Shown here: in pieces, positions 10,201-18,462 of the stretch
How positions within the stretch are numbered: position 1 is the first letter of the stretch
How the letters are laid out: every line of letters starts with the position of its first letter
Source of the DNA: an uncultured Pelagibacteraceae bacterium
GTDB taxonomy: Bacteria > Pseudomonadota > Alphaproteobacteria > Pelagibacterales > Pelagibacteraceae
DNA: 64,000 bases
Direction: 5' to 3'
NCBI GenBank assembly: GCA_902566365.1
Contig: CACFIH010000006.1
Location: 1 to 64,000 of the forward strand
The notes under the pieces: model-generated
Databases searched by the model: none
What the model was told of the DNA's origin: nothing
What the model saw: the letters and a program-made list of their open reading frames with translations, nothing else
Position numbers and translations under genes: made by a program

Positions 10201-10635
10201 TTTATCAAATAATTTTCCAAATAATCCTAAAACGGTGCCAGAAAAAATAGAAACGCCATCATTTTTTTTATAGAGTTCTTCAAAAAATACATAGGGTTCA
10301 GATAGTCCATCATTTTTTAAAAAAGAAATTGAAGAAAGTTCAATTATTCTTTTATAACCAATTTCATTCATAGCAAATAATGGAAGTAATCCAATGGTAT
10401 CTCCAATTCTAAAATTAATTTGAGTTCCAATAATCGGTTGTGTACCTGCTTTTGAGATCTGTTCAGCAAATTCGAGAGCGCCACATAAATTTGACGTATC
10501 ACAAATTGCTAATGATCTAATCCTATTTTCTTTAGAATACTCTTTTAGTTGATCAATCTTTACTGCACCCTCGCATATAGAGTATTGGGTGTGAATTTTT
10601 AAGTGATTAAATTTTTGAAAATTAGACTCAGGCAT
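7219..10635 (-). CDS. dnaE: DNA polymerase III alpha subunit
   Basis: 1138-residue replicative polymerase. The N-terminal PHP domain starts at about residue 11 (LKIHTQYSICEGAVK). The polymerase palm includes GPGRGSGAGSLVAWCLSITD near 362-382 and the catalytic SMPDFDIDFC near 400. The YRPGPM segment, the fingers (GVIIYQEQVMQIA and RRAMGKKK), a helix-hairpin-helix part (about 830) and a C-terminal OB fold follow. Length is close to the 1160 of E. coli. Its start overlaps lolD by eight bases, making it the last gene of a very long series that begins at nuoA. Confidence 0.97.
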   Translation of the reverse strand: MPESNFQKFNHLKIHTQYSICEGAVKIDQLKEYSKENRIRSLAICDTSNLCGALEFAEQISKAGTQPIIGTQINFRIGDTIGLLPLFAMNEIGYKRIIELSSISFLKNDGLSEPYVFFEELYKKNDGVSIFSGTVLGLFGKLFDKGKFSEIDELYLKLKSIYKDRFYIEIQRHNDQNEKNFEKFNLEKSFNYGIPLIATNEIFYIEKTIHEAHDALICIKNKTYVNEKNRLRFSDQHYFKNDIEMSELFSDIPEALENNYNFPLRCCFKPSYSKPILPNISSEKDGNADKILKKESIQGLKDKFLKSFDIKLEDLSTDKEFLKYQDRLNHELNIITEMKYSSYFLIVSDYIKWAKENNIPVGPGRGSGAGSLVAWCLSITDVDPIKFNLIFERFLNPDRISMPDFDIDFCEEKRDMVFEYLTKKYKDSVAHIITFGKLKARMVIRDVGRVLGFSYGFVDSISKMIPFDPSRPQSLSECIAGEPRLQKLINEDLRVKKLIDLSLQLEGLNRNVATHAAGVVIADKKLTDIVPLYKDNTANLLLPSTQFDMYSAENAGLIKFDFLGLKTLTVINNAQTLIRKKNKSFNIENIDYDDQKVFDLLSTGNTVGLFQIESAGMRDALIQMKPNHIEDIIALVALYRPGPMSNIPIYNDCKHGRQTPDYLHPLLEEILKPTYGVIIYQEQVMQIAQKLSGFTAGQADILRRAMGKKKRSELEKQKQNFILGAVNNGISKDVAAGIFLKIEPFAEYGFNKSHAAAYAIISYQTAFLKTYYPKEFIAASMTMDISNQNKLSEFYEELKRLKVEVIRPDINECFADFRTDDKKFYYALGGIKAVGNESISNIIEERIKNGKFSSISNFIKRVNPKDINKLQLEGLVKAGAFDSLNKNRQSLFNSIPTLITKSKNIFENKTANQIDLFSDDMSGEEDFINAIEDWKFEERLSKEFESVGFFISDHPLNQFKEIFLDYKIISYQDFINDSENKDSNIAATLLKIQERKTAKGTSYAILKLTDLSSVFELFIFSDILELNREILKEGNSLILTIIKSISNEDNRFKRINVQKITSLKDLFNNPINEATFSLKSLKELDEISNFLSNLGNTKINIKLRDNNLNLNFKLKNGRQLDRKTLNLIRNKEIVAIIN

Positions 10636-11305
10636 TAATGGTTTTTATATTACCATTAACTATTTCTAATTTGCAATCTGCCTTATTAGCAAAAAATCTA
10701 TTATGAGTTGCAAAAATTATTAATCGATTTTGATTTATTTGATTTTCTAGTAGCTTAAAAATGCCTTTAGCTGTTTTTAAGTCTAAACTGCCGGTAGGCT
10801 CATCTGCTAAAATTATTTCAGGATCATTTACCACAGCTCTAACTATTGAAATTCTTTGTTTTTCACCTCCAGATAGTTGAGATGGATAATGGTCAGATCT
10901 ATTTGATAATCCTATCTTTTTTAGTAAGTTTTTAGCTTTAGAGATTGAAATTTGTTTACTATTTCCGGCCGCTAGACTTGCTAAATAAATATTTTCTAAT
11001 GCGGTAAAATCTGGAAGTAAATTATCTTGTTGATAAATAATTCCAATTTTATTAGCTCTTAAAATATCATTTTTATTTTTTTCCTTAAAATCTATGAATT
11101 TGTTTTCAAATAATATGGTTCCAGAATTAGGTCTATCAATTAAAGATAATAAATTTAATAAAGTGGATTTACCTGATCCAGATGGACCCATTAAAGAGTA
11201 GATTTTACCTTTTCTAAAATTAAAAGTAACATTATTTAAAACATTTATCTTTTTAATTCCATCAAATGATTTATTGAGTTTAGAAATTTTAATCATATCA
11301 TTCAT
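10628..11305 (-). CDS. lolD: Lipoprotein-releasing system ATP-binding protein LolD
   Basis: 225-residue ABC ATPase. Walker A GPSGSGKST is at 40-48, the Q-loop YQQDNLLP near 91-98, the signature LSGGEKQR at 144-151, and Walker B IILADE at 164-169, followed by EPTGSLD. With its membrane partner it extracts lipoproteins from the inner membrane and hands them to LolA. The LolD assignment over other MacB-type ATPases rests on its overlap with lolC/E. The start is either the first ATG or Met4, which sits one base after the lolC/E stop. Confidence 0.92.
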   Translation of the reverse strand: MNDMIKISKLNKSFDGIKKINVLNNVTFNFRKGKIYSLMGPSGSGKSTLLNLLSLIDRPNSGTILFENKFIDFKEKNKNDILRANKIGIIYQQDNLLPDFTALENIYLASLAAGNSKQISISKAKNLLKKIGLSNRSDHYPSQLSGGEKQRISIVRAVVNDPEIILADEPTGSLDLKTAKGIFKLLENQINQNRLIIFATHNRFFANKADCKLEIVNGNIKTINA

Positions 11306-12530
11306 ATTTTAAAGTTTTGATTGGATCTAGTTTAGCAGCTCTGAAGGCTGGAAAAATTGATACTAATATTGTAATTAAAATAGAGCATAATGAAATAATT
11401 AATAAGGATGTTAAATTAATTTCAGATGGCATAGAACTTAAAAAATAAATTTCCTCTGGAAATAAACTAATATTAAATATGTCACTTAAAAACCGCCTAA
11501 AATTTTCAATATACATTGAAAAAGTAACTCCTAAAATTATTCCAAAAATTGTTGCAGATGTTCCAATAATAACACCAATTAAAAAAAAAATTTTAATTAT
11601 TGATTTATTCAAAACACCAATTGATTTTAAAATGGCAATATCTCTTGTTTTATTTTTAACTAATATTGTAAGTCCTGAAATAATATTAAAAGCTGCAACA
11701 ACGATTATTAATGTTAATATTATAAACATTACATTTCTTTCAACTTTTAAAGCCGAAAATAAAGATTTATTCATATCTGACCAACTATAAATAAACTCAT
11801 TATCAAATATTCTCTGTACAATTAATTTTTGACTATCAATGTTTTGTGGATTCTTTAAATAGATTTCTAAATTACGATCATTTGAGTCTAAGTTAAAAAA
11901 TTCCTCTAATGTAGATAAATTTAAAAAAGCAACATTATTATCAAAATCAATTAAGCCGCTTTCAAAAAGTGAGATGATTTTAAATGTTTTTTGTTTAGGA
12001 AGGCTTCCAATAATTGTTTTAACACCCGAAGGAGACATTATTGTAATTTCATCACCAATTTTAACTCCTAATATAAAACCTAGTTCTTTACTAATTGATA
12101 TGTTATTATTCAGCAAATCATTTACATTTCCCAAAAAATTGTTACTTTGCACGATCTCTAATTTGGGAAAATCTTCACCAGAATACCCTCTTAAAATAAT
12201 TCCTTTAGTGAATTCTCCTTTAATAATAATTCCCTCACCAGAATTGCTTAATATCAAATCTTTAGATAATGAATTTAAATTATGATTATTTAATTTTTCA
12301 ATTTCTATTTTTTTTTCATATGGTTTTACTGTGATATGCGCGTTAAATCCCACTATTTTGTTAATAAGTTCTGTCCTAAAGCCATTCATGACAGACATAA
12401 CAACAATCAAAACAGCAACTCCTAATGCTATTCCTATAAATGAAAAAATTGAAATAACATTTAAAAAGCCATCATTTTTTCTAGCTTTTAAAAATCTAAA
12501 AGTAATTTCTTTTTCTAACTGAGAAATCAA
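11298..12530 (-). CDS. lolC: Lipoprotein-releasing system transmembrane protein LolC/LolE
   Basis: 410-residue inner-membrane protein of the FtsX/MacB permease class. One transmembrane segment lies near residues 24-46, a large periplasmic domain follows (about 50-262), and three further segments are near 266-290, 312-338 and 372-396. The opening FRFLKARKNDGFLNVISIFSFIGIALGV (split here as two halves, FRFLKARK and SFIGIALGVAV) is typical of LolC/E. Only one such gene is present, so the protein probably acts as a homodimer with LolD. It overlaps proS by four bases and lolD by eight. Confidence 0.93.
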   Translation of the reverse strand: MISQLEKEITFRFLKARKNDGFLNVISIFSFIGIALGVAVLIVVMSVMNGFRTELINKIVGFNAHITVKPYEKKIEIEKLNNHNLNSLSKDLILSNSGEGIIIKGEFTKGIILRGYSGEDFPKLEIVQSNNFLGNVNDLLNNNISISKELGFILGVKIGDEITIMSPSGVKTIIGSLPKQKTFKIISLFESGLIDFDNNVAFLNLSTLEEFFNLDSNDRNLEIYLKNPQNIDSQKLIVQRIFDNEFIYSWSDMNKSLFSALKVERNVMFIILTLIIVVAAFNIISGLTILVKNKTRDIAILKSIGVLNKSIIKIFFLIGVIIGTSATIFGIILGVTFSMYIENFRRFLSDIFNISLFPEEIYFLSSMPSEINLTSLLIISLCSILITILVSIFPAFRAAKLDPIKTLKYE

Positions 12531-13870
12531 TTTCTTACTTTTTGTTCAGATATTAATTTTATGATATCTATCAATTTCAATTTTTGTGACTCTCTTCCAA
12601 CTTCTTTAAATTCGAGTAAATCATTATCAGTTTTTTTTCCAATGATTATCTGATAAGGAACACCAATTAAATTCATTTTCTTTATTTTTGAAGAATAATT
12701 TTCCTCAGTATCATCAATTATTGCCTCAATATCATTTTTTTCTAACTCTTTAAAAATTTTGTTAGATTTCTCTAATGCGGTAATATCATTTTTATTAATC
12801 ATTGGTATTATCGCTATATCATATGGTGCAATAGAAATTGGCCATTTCATGACTTCAGTTTTTTCATCATATTTTGCCTCAATAATTGCTCCTACTAATC
12901 TAGAAACTCCTATCCCATATGAACCCATTTTTACAAAATCTTTTTTTCCACCTGGTAAATCAACTGATGCATTCATAGACTTTGAATACTTATCCCCAAA
13001 ATAAAATATATGACCTACCTCAATACCTTTGGTTATCAATCTATTTTCTACAGAAACCTTTTCCTCAAATTCTTTTCTATCAAATTTTTCATCTGTTACG
13101 GAGTAATATTGTTCATATTTATTTCTCATACTAGCTAATGAATTTTTTTCTAATTTTGTGTCATCAGTATTTAAATTAAAAATTCTTTTATCTGTGAAAA
13201 TTTTACTCTCACCTGTTTCTGCTAAAATTATAAATTCATGTGAAAGATTTCCTCCTATTGGGCCAGTGTCAGCTGCCATGGGTATAGCTGTTAAGTCTAA
13301 TCTTTTAAATGTTTTTAAATAAGATAAAAAAAATTTATTATAAGAAAAAAATGCCTCTTCATCTGATATATCAAATGAATATGCGTCTTTCATATAAAAT
13401 TCCCTACATCTCATAATTCCAAATCTTGGCCTGATCTCATCTCTAAACTTCCATTGAATATGGTATAAAAGTTGTGGCAAAGATTTATAAGATTTAATTG
13501 ATGATCTAAAAATATCTGTAACTAATTCTTCATTAGTTGGTCCATAAAGCATTTCTCTATTTTGCCGATCTTTGATCCTAAGCATTTCCTCTCCATAGTC
13601 TTCATATCGACCACTTTCTTTCCAAATTTCACTCGATTGAATTGTTGGCATTAAGATTTCTTGAACACCAATTTTATTTTGTTCATCTCTAACAATTTTT
13701 TCTATCTTTTTCATTACTTTAAATCCTAGTGGTAGCCATGAATAGACTCCTGCAGAAGACTGCTTTATCATTCCAGCTCTTAACATCAATTGATGAGACT
13801 TAATTTTAGCTTCAGAGGGATTATTTTTTAGGATTGGGATAAAAGATTTTGAAATGTACATTTTACTCAA
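12527..13870 (-). CDS. proS: Prolyl-tRNA synthetase, short alphaproteobacterial form
   Basis: 447-residue class II aminoacyl-tRNA synthetase that charges tRNA-Pro. Class II motif 2 is around FRDEIRPRFGIMRCREFYMK and motif 3 around MGSYGIGVSRLVGAI. The C-terminal anticodon-binding domain starts near YDIAIIPM. The 180-residue editing insertion of E. coli ProRS between motifs 2 and 3 is missing, which is the usual state in alphaproteobacteria. It overlaps the DUF1467 gene by eight bases and lolC/E by four. Confidence 0.95.
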   Translation of the reverse strand: MSKMYISKSFIPILKNNPSEAKIKSHQLMLRAGMIKQSSAGVYSWLPLGFKVMKKIEKIVRDEQNKIGVQEILMPTIQSSEIWKESGRYEDYGEEMLRIKDRQNREMLYGPTNEELVTDIFRSSIKSYKSLPQLLYHIQWKFRDEIRPRFGIMRCREFYMKDAYSFDISDEEAFFSYNKFFLSYLKTFKRLDLTAIPMAADTGPIGGNLSHEFIILAETGESKIFTDKRIFNLNTDDTKLEKNSLASMRNKYEQYYSVTDEKFDRKEFEEKVSVENRLITKGIEVGHIFYFGDKYSKSMNASVDLPGGKKDFVKMGSYGIGVSRLVGAIIEAKYDEKTEVMKWPISIAPYDIAIIPMINKNDITALEKSNKIFKELEKNDIEAIIDDTEENYSSKIKKMNLIGVPYQIIIGKKTDNDLLEFKEVGRESQKLKLIDIIKLISEQKVRN

Positions 13871-14108
13871 TTATATTTCTTAAATTTAAATATTCAAATT
13901 TCATTAATAAATAAATTATATAGAAAAGGATAGTTGTAATTCCTGTACAATAAATGAATTTCTTTAACATTTTGGGATTTTCCGGTGAACCAGGATCCTC
14001 ACCTTCTATTTTTTCAACTTTTTTTCTATCTACATCTATTGGTAGAATTGCAAAAAAAATAATCCACCAAAGGATTATATAGATAATAGCTAGACCTGTA
14101 ATGCTCAT
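13863..14108 (-). CDS. DUF1467 family small membrane protein
   Basis: 81 residues with two hydrophobic segments, about 5-22 and 50-70. The first, ending in a WWIIFFAILP-type run, is followed by a charged stretch containing EGEDPGSPENP and then KMLKK, the layout of DUF1467 proteins found across alphaproteobacteria. The function of the family is not known. As in other alphaproteobacteria it lies between rnj and proS. It shares one base with rnj and overlaps proS by eight. Confidence 0.8.
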   Translation of the reverse strand: MSITGLAIIYIILWWIIFFAILPIDVDRKKVEKIEGEDPGSPENPKMLKKFIYCTGITTILFYIIYLLMKFEYLNLRNIIE

Positions 14109-15766
14109 TAAATCTTAACTAAGTTAATATTTGTAAATGGTTTTTTTCCAGTTCTTTCTTTAGTAAATTTTCTAGAGGCAATCTTAAGAGCATCTATTAA
14201 GTTGTGTTCCTGTTTTTTGTTTCCAAGTTTGAACGTCCTTGTTGTTTTTTCTATTTCTTCCTCAAGCCCATATATAAAATCTTCAGTCTCATATAATGGC
14301 AATCCTCTAAAAGTTATTAATGGGTTTTTATGTATATTTCCTTTTGGAGTTATCAAAATTGTTATTTCCAGATATCCATTAGCTCCAAGATTTTTTCTAT
14401 CTTTTATCGATTGAGAGTTTTCCTCTACACTTATATTACCATCTAAGTATAACCTCCCGCTTGGGGCCTTATCATAAACCGTAGGGGAATCGCCTGGTGC
14501 TAATTTAACTATATCTCCATTTTCTACTTGAACTGAAAAAGGTACCTGCATTTCTTTGGCAAAATTTACATGTTCAATCATATGTCTATGCTCACCATGG
14601 ACAGGTATTACACATTTAGGCTTGACCCAATTATACATATCTTTCAAATCTTCTCTATTAGGATGACCAGAAACATGGATAAATTCACTTTCCTCTGAAA
14701 TTACCTCAATACCATCTTTTACTAATTGATTGTGTAACTTATAAAGTTTTTTCTCGTTACCTGGTATTATCTTAGATGAAAATATTACTGCATCACCTTT
14801 TTCAATAAAAACATCTGGATGAGTATAATTTGAAATTCTCATCATTGCACCCATTGGTTCTCCTTGGCTACCTGTACAAAGATAAACTATTTTTTCTCTA
14901 GATATATTTTTTGCATCCCTTGGATCAATTGGATCAATCGTATCTTTTAAATAGCCACATTGTTTTGCTGCTTTATATATTCGATGCATCGATCTACCAA
15001 CCAAGGAAATTTGTCTCCCAGTTTTTTCAGCACAATAAAAAGCTGACTCCATTCTTGCTACGTTAGATGCAAAAGAAGTTATTATAACTCTTTTATTTAA
15101 TCTACTCATGATATTAAGCATATTCTTTCTAACATCTAGTTCAGACCCTGATCTACCAGCACTAAATACATTTGTTGAGTCACATATCATTGCTAGAACA
15201 CCTTCGTTACCAATTTCTTTTAGTCTTTTAGAATTTATTTCATCACCAATTAATGGGTTGGGATCAACTTTCCAATCGCCAGTGTGCAAAACAATGCCTG
15301 ATGGTGTTTGAATTTTAAGACCATTAGGCTCTAAAATAGAATGCGTTAAAGTAATATACTCAATTTCAAAAGACTCTAGCTTAACTTTTCCATTCAATTC
15401 TACAATTTTTAGGTCATTACTAATATCAATACGTTTTTCTTTAAATTTTTCTTTGATTAATACTGCAGTAAAAGGTGTTGCATAAATCTTACATCCTAAT
15501 TTAGGCCATAAGTGAGCAATGGCACCGATATGATCTTCGTGAGCATGAGTTAAGACGATACCTAATAGATTATCTTTTCTTTCTACAATAAACCCAGGAT
15601 CAGGATAAATTAAATCTATACCTGGGATTGTATCATCTGCAAATGTAACACCAATATCGACCATTATCCATTTGTGATCACCTGGTAGACCATAACCAAA
15701 TAGATTCATATTCATTCCAATTTCACCAGAACCTCCGAGTGGACAAAATAAAAATTCTTCTTTCAT
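14108..15766 (-). CDS. rnj: Ribonuclease J
   Basis: 552-residue metallo-beta-lactamase/beta-CASP ribonuclease that acts in mRNA decay and rRNA maturation. The zinc motif HxHxDH is THAHEDH with His74, His76, Asp78 and His79. Later metal-site segments include LTHSILEPNG and the beta-CASP motif HVSGHPNREDL, with PVHGEHRH in the last conserved block. The length fits the 550-residue RNase J family. One base separates it from coaX. Confidence 0.95.
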   Translation of the reverse strand: MKEEFLFCPLGGSGEIGMNMNLFGYGLPGDHKWIMVDIGVTFADDTIPGIDLIYPDPGFIVERKDNLLGIVLTHAHEDHIGAIAHLWPKLGCKIYATPFTAVLIKEKFKEKRIDISNDLKIVELNGKVKLESFEIEYITLTHSILEPNGLKIQTPSGIVLHTGDWKVDPNPLIGDEINSKRLKEIGNEGVLAMICDSTNVFSAGRSGSELDVRKNMLNIMSRLNKRVIITSFASNVARMESAFYCAEKTGRQISLVGRSMHRIYKAAKQCGYLKDTIDPIDPRDAKNISREKIVYLCTGSQGEPMGAMMRISNYTHPDVFIEKGDAVIFSSKIIPGNEKKLYKLHNQLVKDGIEVISEESEFIHVSGHPNREDLKDMYNWVKPKCVIPVHGEHRHMIEHVNFAKEMQVPFSVQVENGDIVKLAPGDSPTVYDKAPSGRLYLDGNISVEENSQSIKDRKNLGANGYLEITILITPKGNIHKNPLITFRGLPLYETEDFIYGLEEEIEKTTRTFKLGNKKQEHNLIDALKIASRKFTKERTGKKPFTNINLVKI

Positions 15767-15767
15767 A

Positions 15768-16508
15768 TCATTTTATAAGTTTTGAAGCTTTGATAAGGCC
15801 ATTAATTGTAATATCAATATTTTGTTTTACTTTAGTCTTAATTGAATTCTTAAATAATTTTGAAAATCCACCAGTAATAATTATTTTAAATGATTTTTTT
15901 GTTTCTTTTTTAATTAAATCAATAATATTGTCAATTAATCCAGCATAACCCCAAAAAAAGCCTGATCTTACAGCTGACTTAGTATCTCGACCTATGACCT
16001 TAGACATTTTTTTTAAATCAATTTTAGGAATTAATGATGCTTTATCTGAAAGTGTGTTTAGTGAAAGCTTTATTCCTGGTGAAATTATGCCACCCTTATA
16101 ATTTGTTCCGATTAAAACATCAAAAGTAGTAGCTGTACCAAAGTCTAATATGACATAATTTTTTTTTTTATTAGAAACACTAATTGCGTTTGCTAATCTA
16201 TCAGAACCAACTTGTTTATAATTAACATCAATCTTTAAAATTGATCTTAAATCTAATTCTTTTAATTCATAACACTTTAAATTTGTTTTTTTTTCAAAAT
16301 AATTCTTTACTATCTTAAAAATTGATGGGACCACGCTACAAAATAATATCTTGTTTACTTTGGAAAAATCTAAGTTTTTAAAATAGCTGTTTATTTCTTT
16401 CATTTTTTTTTGACTAGAAGGCACTAAAACTTTTTTAATTATTTTAAATTTATTATTTACTATACAAATTTTAGTTTCAGAATTACCAATATCACCTAAT
16501 ATAATCAT
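15768..16508 (-). CDS. coaX: Type III pantothenate kinase
   Basis: 246 residues, slightly short for the 255-residue family. CoaX phosphorylates pantothenate in the first step of coenzyme A synthesis and is not inhibited by CoA. The ATP-binding GDIGNSETKICI starts at residue 5 with Asp6. GSDRLANA, DFGTATTFDVL and GGIISPGIKLSL are the other CoaX motifs. It shares one base with birA and is one base from rnj. The order birA-coaX-rnj after nuoN is common in alphaproteobacteria. Confidence 0.93.
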   Translation of the reverse strand: MIILGDIGNSETKICIVNNKFKIIKKVLVPSSQKKMKEINSYFKNLDFSKVNKILFCSVVPSIFKIVKNYFEKKTNLKCYELKELDLRSILKIDVNYKQVGSDRLANAISVSNKKKNYVILDFGTATTFDVLIGTNYKGGIISPGIKLSLNTLSDKASLIPKIDLKKMSKVIGRDTKSAVRSGFFWGYAGLIDNIIDLIKKETKKSFKIIITGGFSKLFKNSIKTKVKQNIDITINGLIKASKLIK

Positions 16509-17044
16509 TAATTAGTTTTATAGTACTTTGATAAAAATTTCTCAAAAGTTATTTTTAATTGATTTTCAAATAACTTTTTATTTATTTTTTGTTTAGTAAT
16601 TTCATATAAGCTTGTTGTTGCATAATTCAAAATTTTAGGCTTTTTGATTAAATTTATACCTATACCAACAACTAAAAACTTATTATCATACTTTTCAATT
16701 TTTTCTTGCAAAATCCCACATATTTTCTTCTTATTAATTAATAAATCATTGGGTGACTTAAATATAATTTTTTTCTTATAATATTTTGCAATAACTTTTT
16801 TAACTAAAAAACAATTTTTTTTAGTTAATATATTTAGTGGTAAAGTAATTTTTTCTAATTTATAAAAAAAACTTAAGAAAACATTTCCCTTAATAGAAAT
16901 CCACTTTCTGCCATATTGACCTTTTCCATTGGTCTGTAAATCTGAAATAACAATGCCAAAATTACTATTTGAATTCTTAATTATTCTAATAGCAGTTTGA
17001 TTTGTGCTTTTAACTCTACTATATCTAAATATTTTAAACTTCAT
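16508..17044 (-). CDS. birA: Biotin--[acetyl-CoA carboxylase] ligase, minimal form
   Basis: 178 residues, catalytic domain only. It attaches biotin to the carrier protein of biotin-dependent carboxylases. KSTNQTAIR (about 12-20) and GKGQYGRKW (40-48) are the biotinyl-AMP-forming region, and KSPNDLLINKKKICGIL corresponds to the usual KWPNDL block with Trp replaced by Ser. There is no N-terminal winged helix, so it cannot act as a repressor, and the C-terminal SH3-like domain is almost absent. It overlaps nuoN by one base. Confidence 0.88.
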   Translation of the reverse strand: MKFKIFRYSRVKSTNQTAIRIIKNSNSNFGIVISDLQTNGKGQYGRKWISIKGNVFLSFFYKLEKITLPLNILTKKNCFLVKKVIAKYYKKKIIFKSPNDLLINKKKICGILQEKIEKYDNKFLVVGIGINLIKKPKILNYATTSLYEITKQKINKKLFENQLKITFEKFLSKYYKTN

Positions 17045-18462
17045 TAAATTATATTGATCTTTGAAACTACATCAATCAATTCACTTGGAAAAATAAAATA
17101 TATCAAAATAAGTAGTGTAGAGAATGTCAAAGATAACTTTAACCAAAGACTATGATCTTTATCATAACAATCTTTTTCTTTATCAAAATACATTATCTTA
17201 ATAATTCGCAAATAATAAAACGCTGCTACCACTGTCGATAATAATCCAACTATTGCTAAAAAATACATTGACTGTTCAATTACAGATTTGAAAATATAAA
17301 ATTTTGCAAAAAAACCAGCTAATGGTGGAATTCCAGCTAGAGAAAATAAAATTATCAATAATGAAATTGAGAGTAGTGGATGATTTTTAGACAGTCCTGA
17401 TAAATCGTCTATTTGTTCATAATAAATATTATTTCTTTTCATCATTAACAAACATGAAAAAAAACCTAAATTCATAATAATATATATAGTCATATAAATC
17501 ACTGAACTTTGTATCCCATCATTCGACCCAGTTACTAAGCCAGCTAAAGCATATCCAATGTGACTAATAGAGCTATAAGCTATAAGTCGCTTAAGATTTT
17601 TTTGACCTATAGCTGCTATTGCACCAAAAAGCATGGATGCGATTGATAAAAAAACTAAAATCATTTGCCACTGATCAATAAGATTTAAAAAAGGAACATA
17701 TAAAAATCTTATAAACACAGTTAACGCTGCTATTTTAGGAACCATTGTAAAAAATAATGTTACAGATGTTGGCGACCCTTCATATACGTCTGGAGCCCAC
17801 ATATGAAAAGGTACAGCAGAAATTTTAAAAGCTAAACCCACCAAAATAAAAACTATTCCAAAAGTAATAGCATATTCATTTGTATTAAATTGGGTTGAAA
17901 TAACATTAAAATTTGTTGAGCCTGTAAAGCCATAAATTAAAGAACAACCGTACAATAATAAACCTGAGGATAATGCACTTAAAACAAAATATTTTAATCC
18001 TGCTTCAGATGATTTTAATTGATCTCTATTAAAAGTTGCCAAAACATATAAGGCTAATGATTGAAGCTCTAAACCCATATAAAAAACAATTAAATCATTA
18101 GAACTGATCATAATCATCATTCCTAATACAGAACTTAAAATTAAAATTGGATACTCAATGATAAAAATTTTAAAGGTTTTTAAATAATTTGATGAAATCA
18201 ACAAAACTACAAATGCAGCTAATAAAGTAATTATTTTCATAAACGATGATAAATAATCTATGACAATACTCTCATTAAATAAAATTGTTCGATTAATGCT
18301 TATAGTTTCATTAAATGTGATTACCGCGGTAATTAATAAAACTAACAATGAAATATTATGAATTATTTTAGAACTATTCTTTTTGAAAACACCTAGAATA
18401 AGTAAAAACATTATTGATAATGAAATAAAAATTTCTGGAAAAATTAATTCAATATTAATCAT
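17044..18462 (-). CDS. nuoN: NADH-quinone oxidoreductase subunit N
   Basis: 472-residue antiporter-like subunit of complex I with about 14 membrane segments, one of the three proton-pumping modules. GLELQSLALYVL carries the conserved TM5 Glu, and FKISAVPFHMWAPDVYEGSP holds the TM7 Lys and the loop shared by the Mrp family. A further conserved run is NLKRLIAYSSISHIGY. It is the last nuo gene and shares one base each with nuoM and birA. Confidence 0.96.
   Translation of the reverse strand: MINIELIFPEIFISLSIMFLLILGVFKKNSSKIIHNISLLVLLITAVITFNETISINRTILFNESIVIDYLSSFMKIITLLAAFVVLLISSNYLKTFKIFIIEYPILILSSVLGMMIMISSNDLIVFYMGLELQSLALYVLATFNRDQLKSSEAGLKYFVLSALSSGLLLYGCSLIYGFTGSTNFNVISTQFNTNEYAITFGIVFILVGLAFKISAVPFHMWAPDVYEGSPTSVTLFFTMVPKIAALTVFIRFLYVPFLNLIDQWQMILVFLSIASMLFGAIAAIGQKNLKRLIAYSSISHIGYALAGLVTGSNDGIQSSVIYMTIYIIMNLGFFSCLLMMKRNNIYYEQIDDLSGLSKNHPLLSISLLIILFSLAGIPPLAGFFAKFYIFKSVIEQSMYFLAIVGLLSTVVAAFYYLRIIKIMYFDKEKDCYDKDHSLWLKLSLTFSTLLILIYFIFPSELIDVVSKINII

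Noticed and set aside
11479-12522. Three hydrophobic plus-strand frames opposite lolC/E
   Set aside because: Antisense of membrane helices often reads as hydrophobic protein; the minus-strand gene has full family support.
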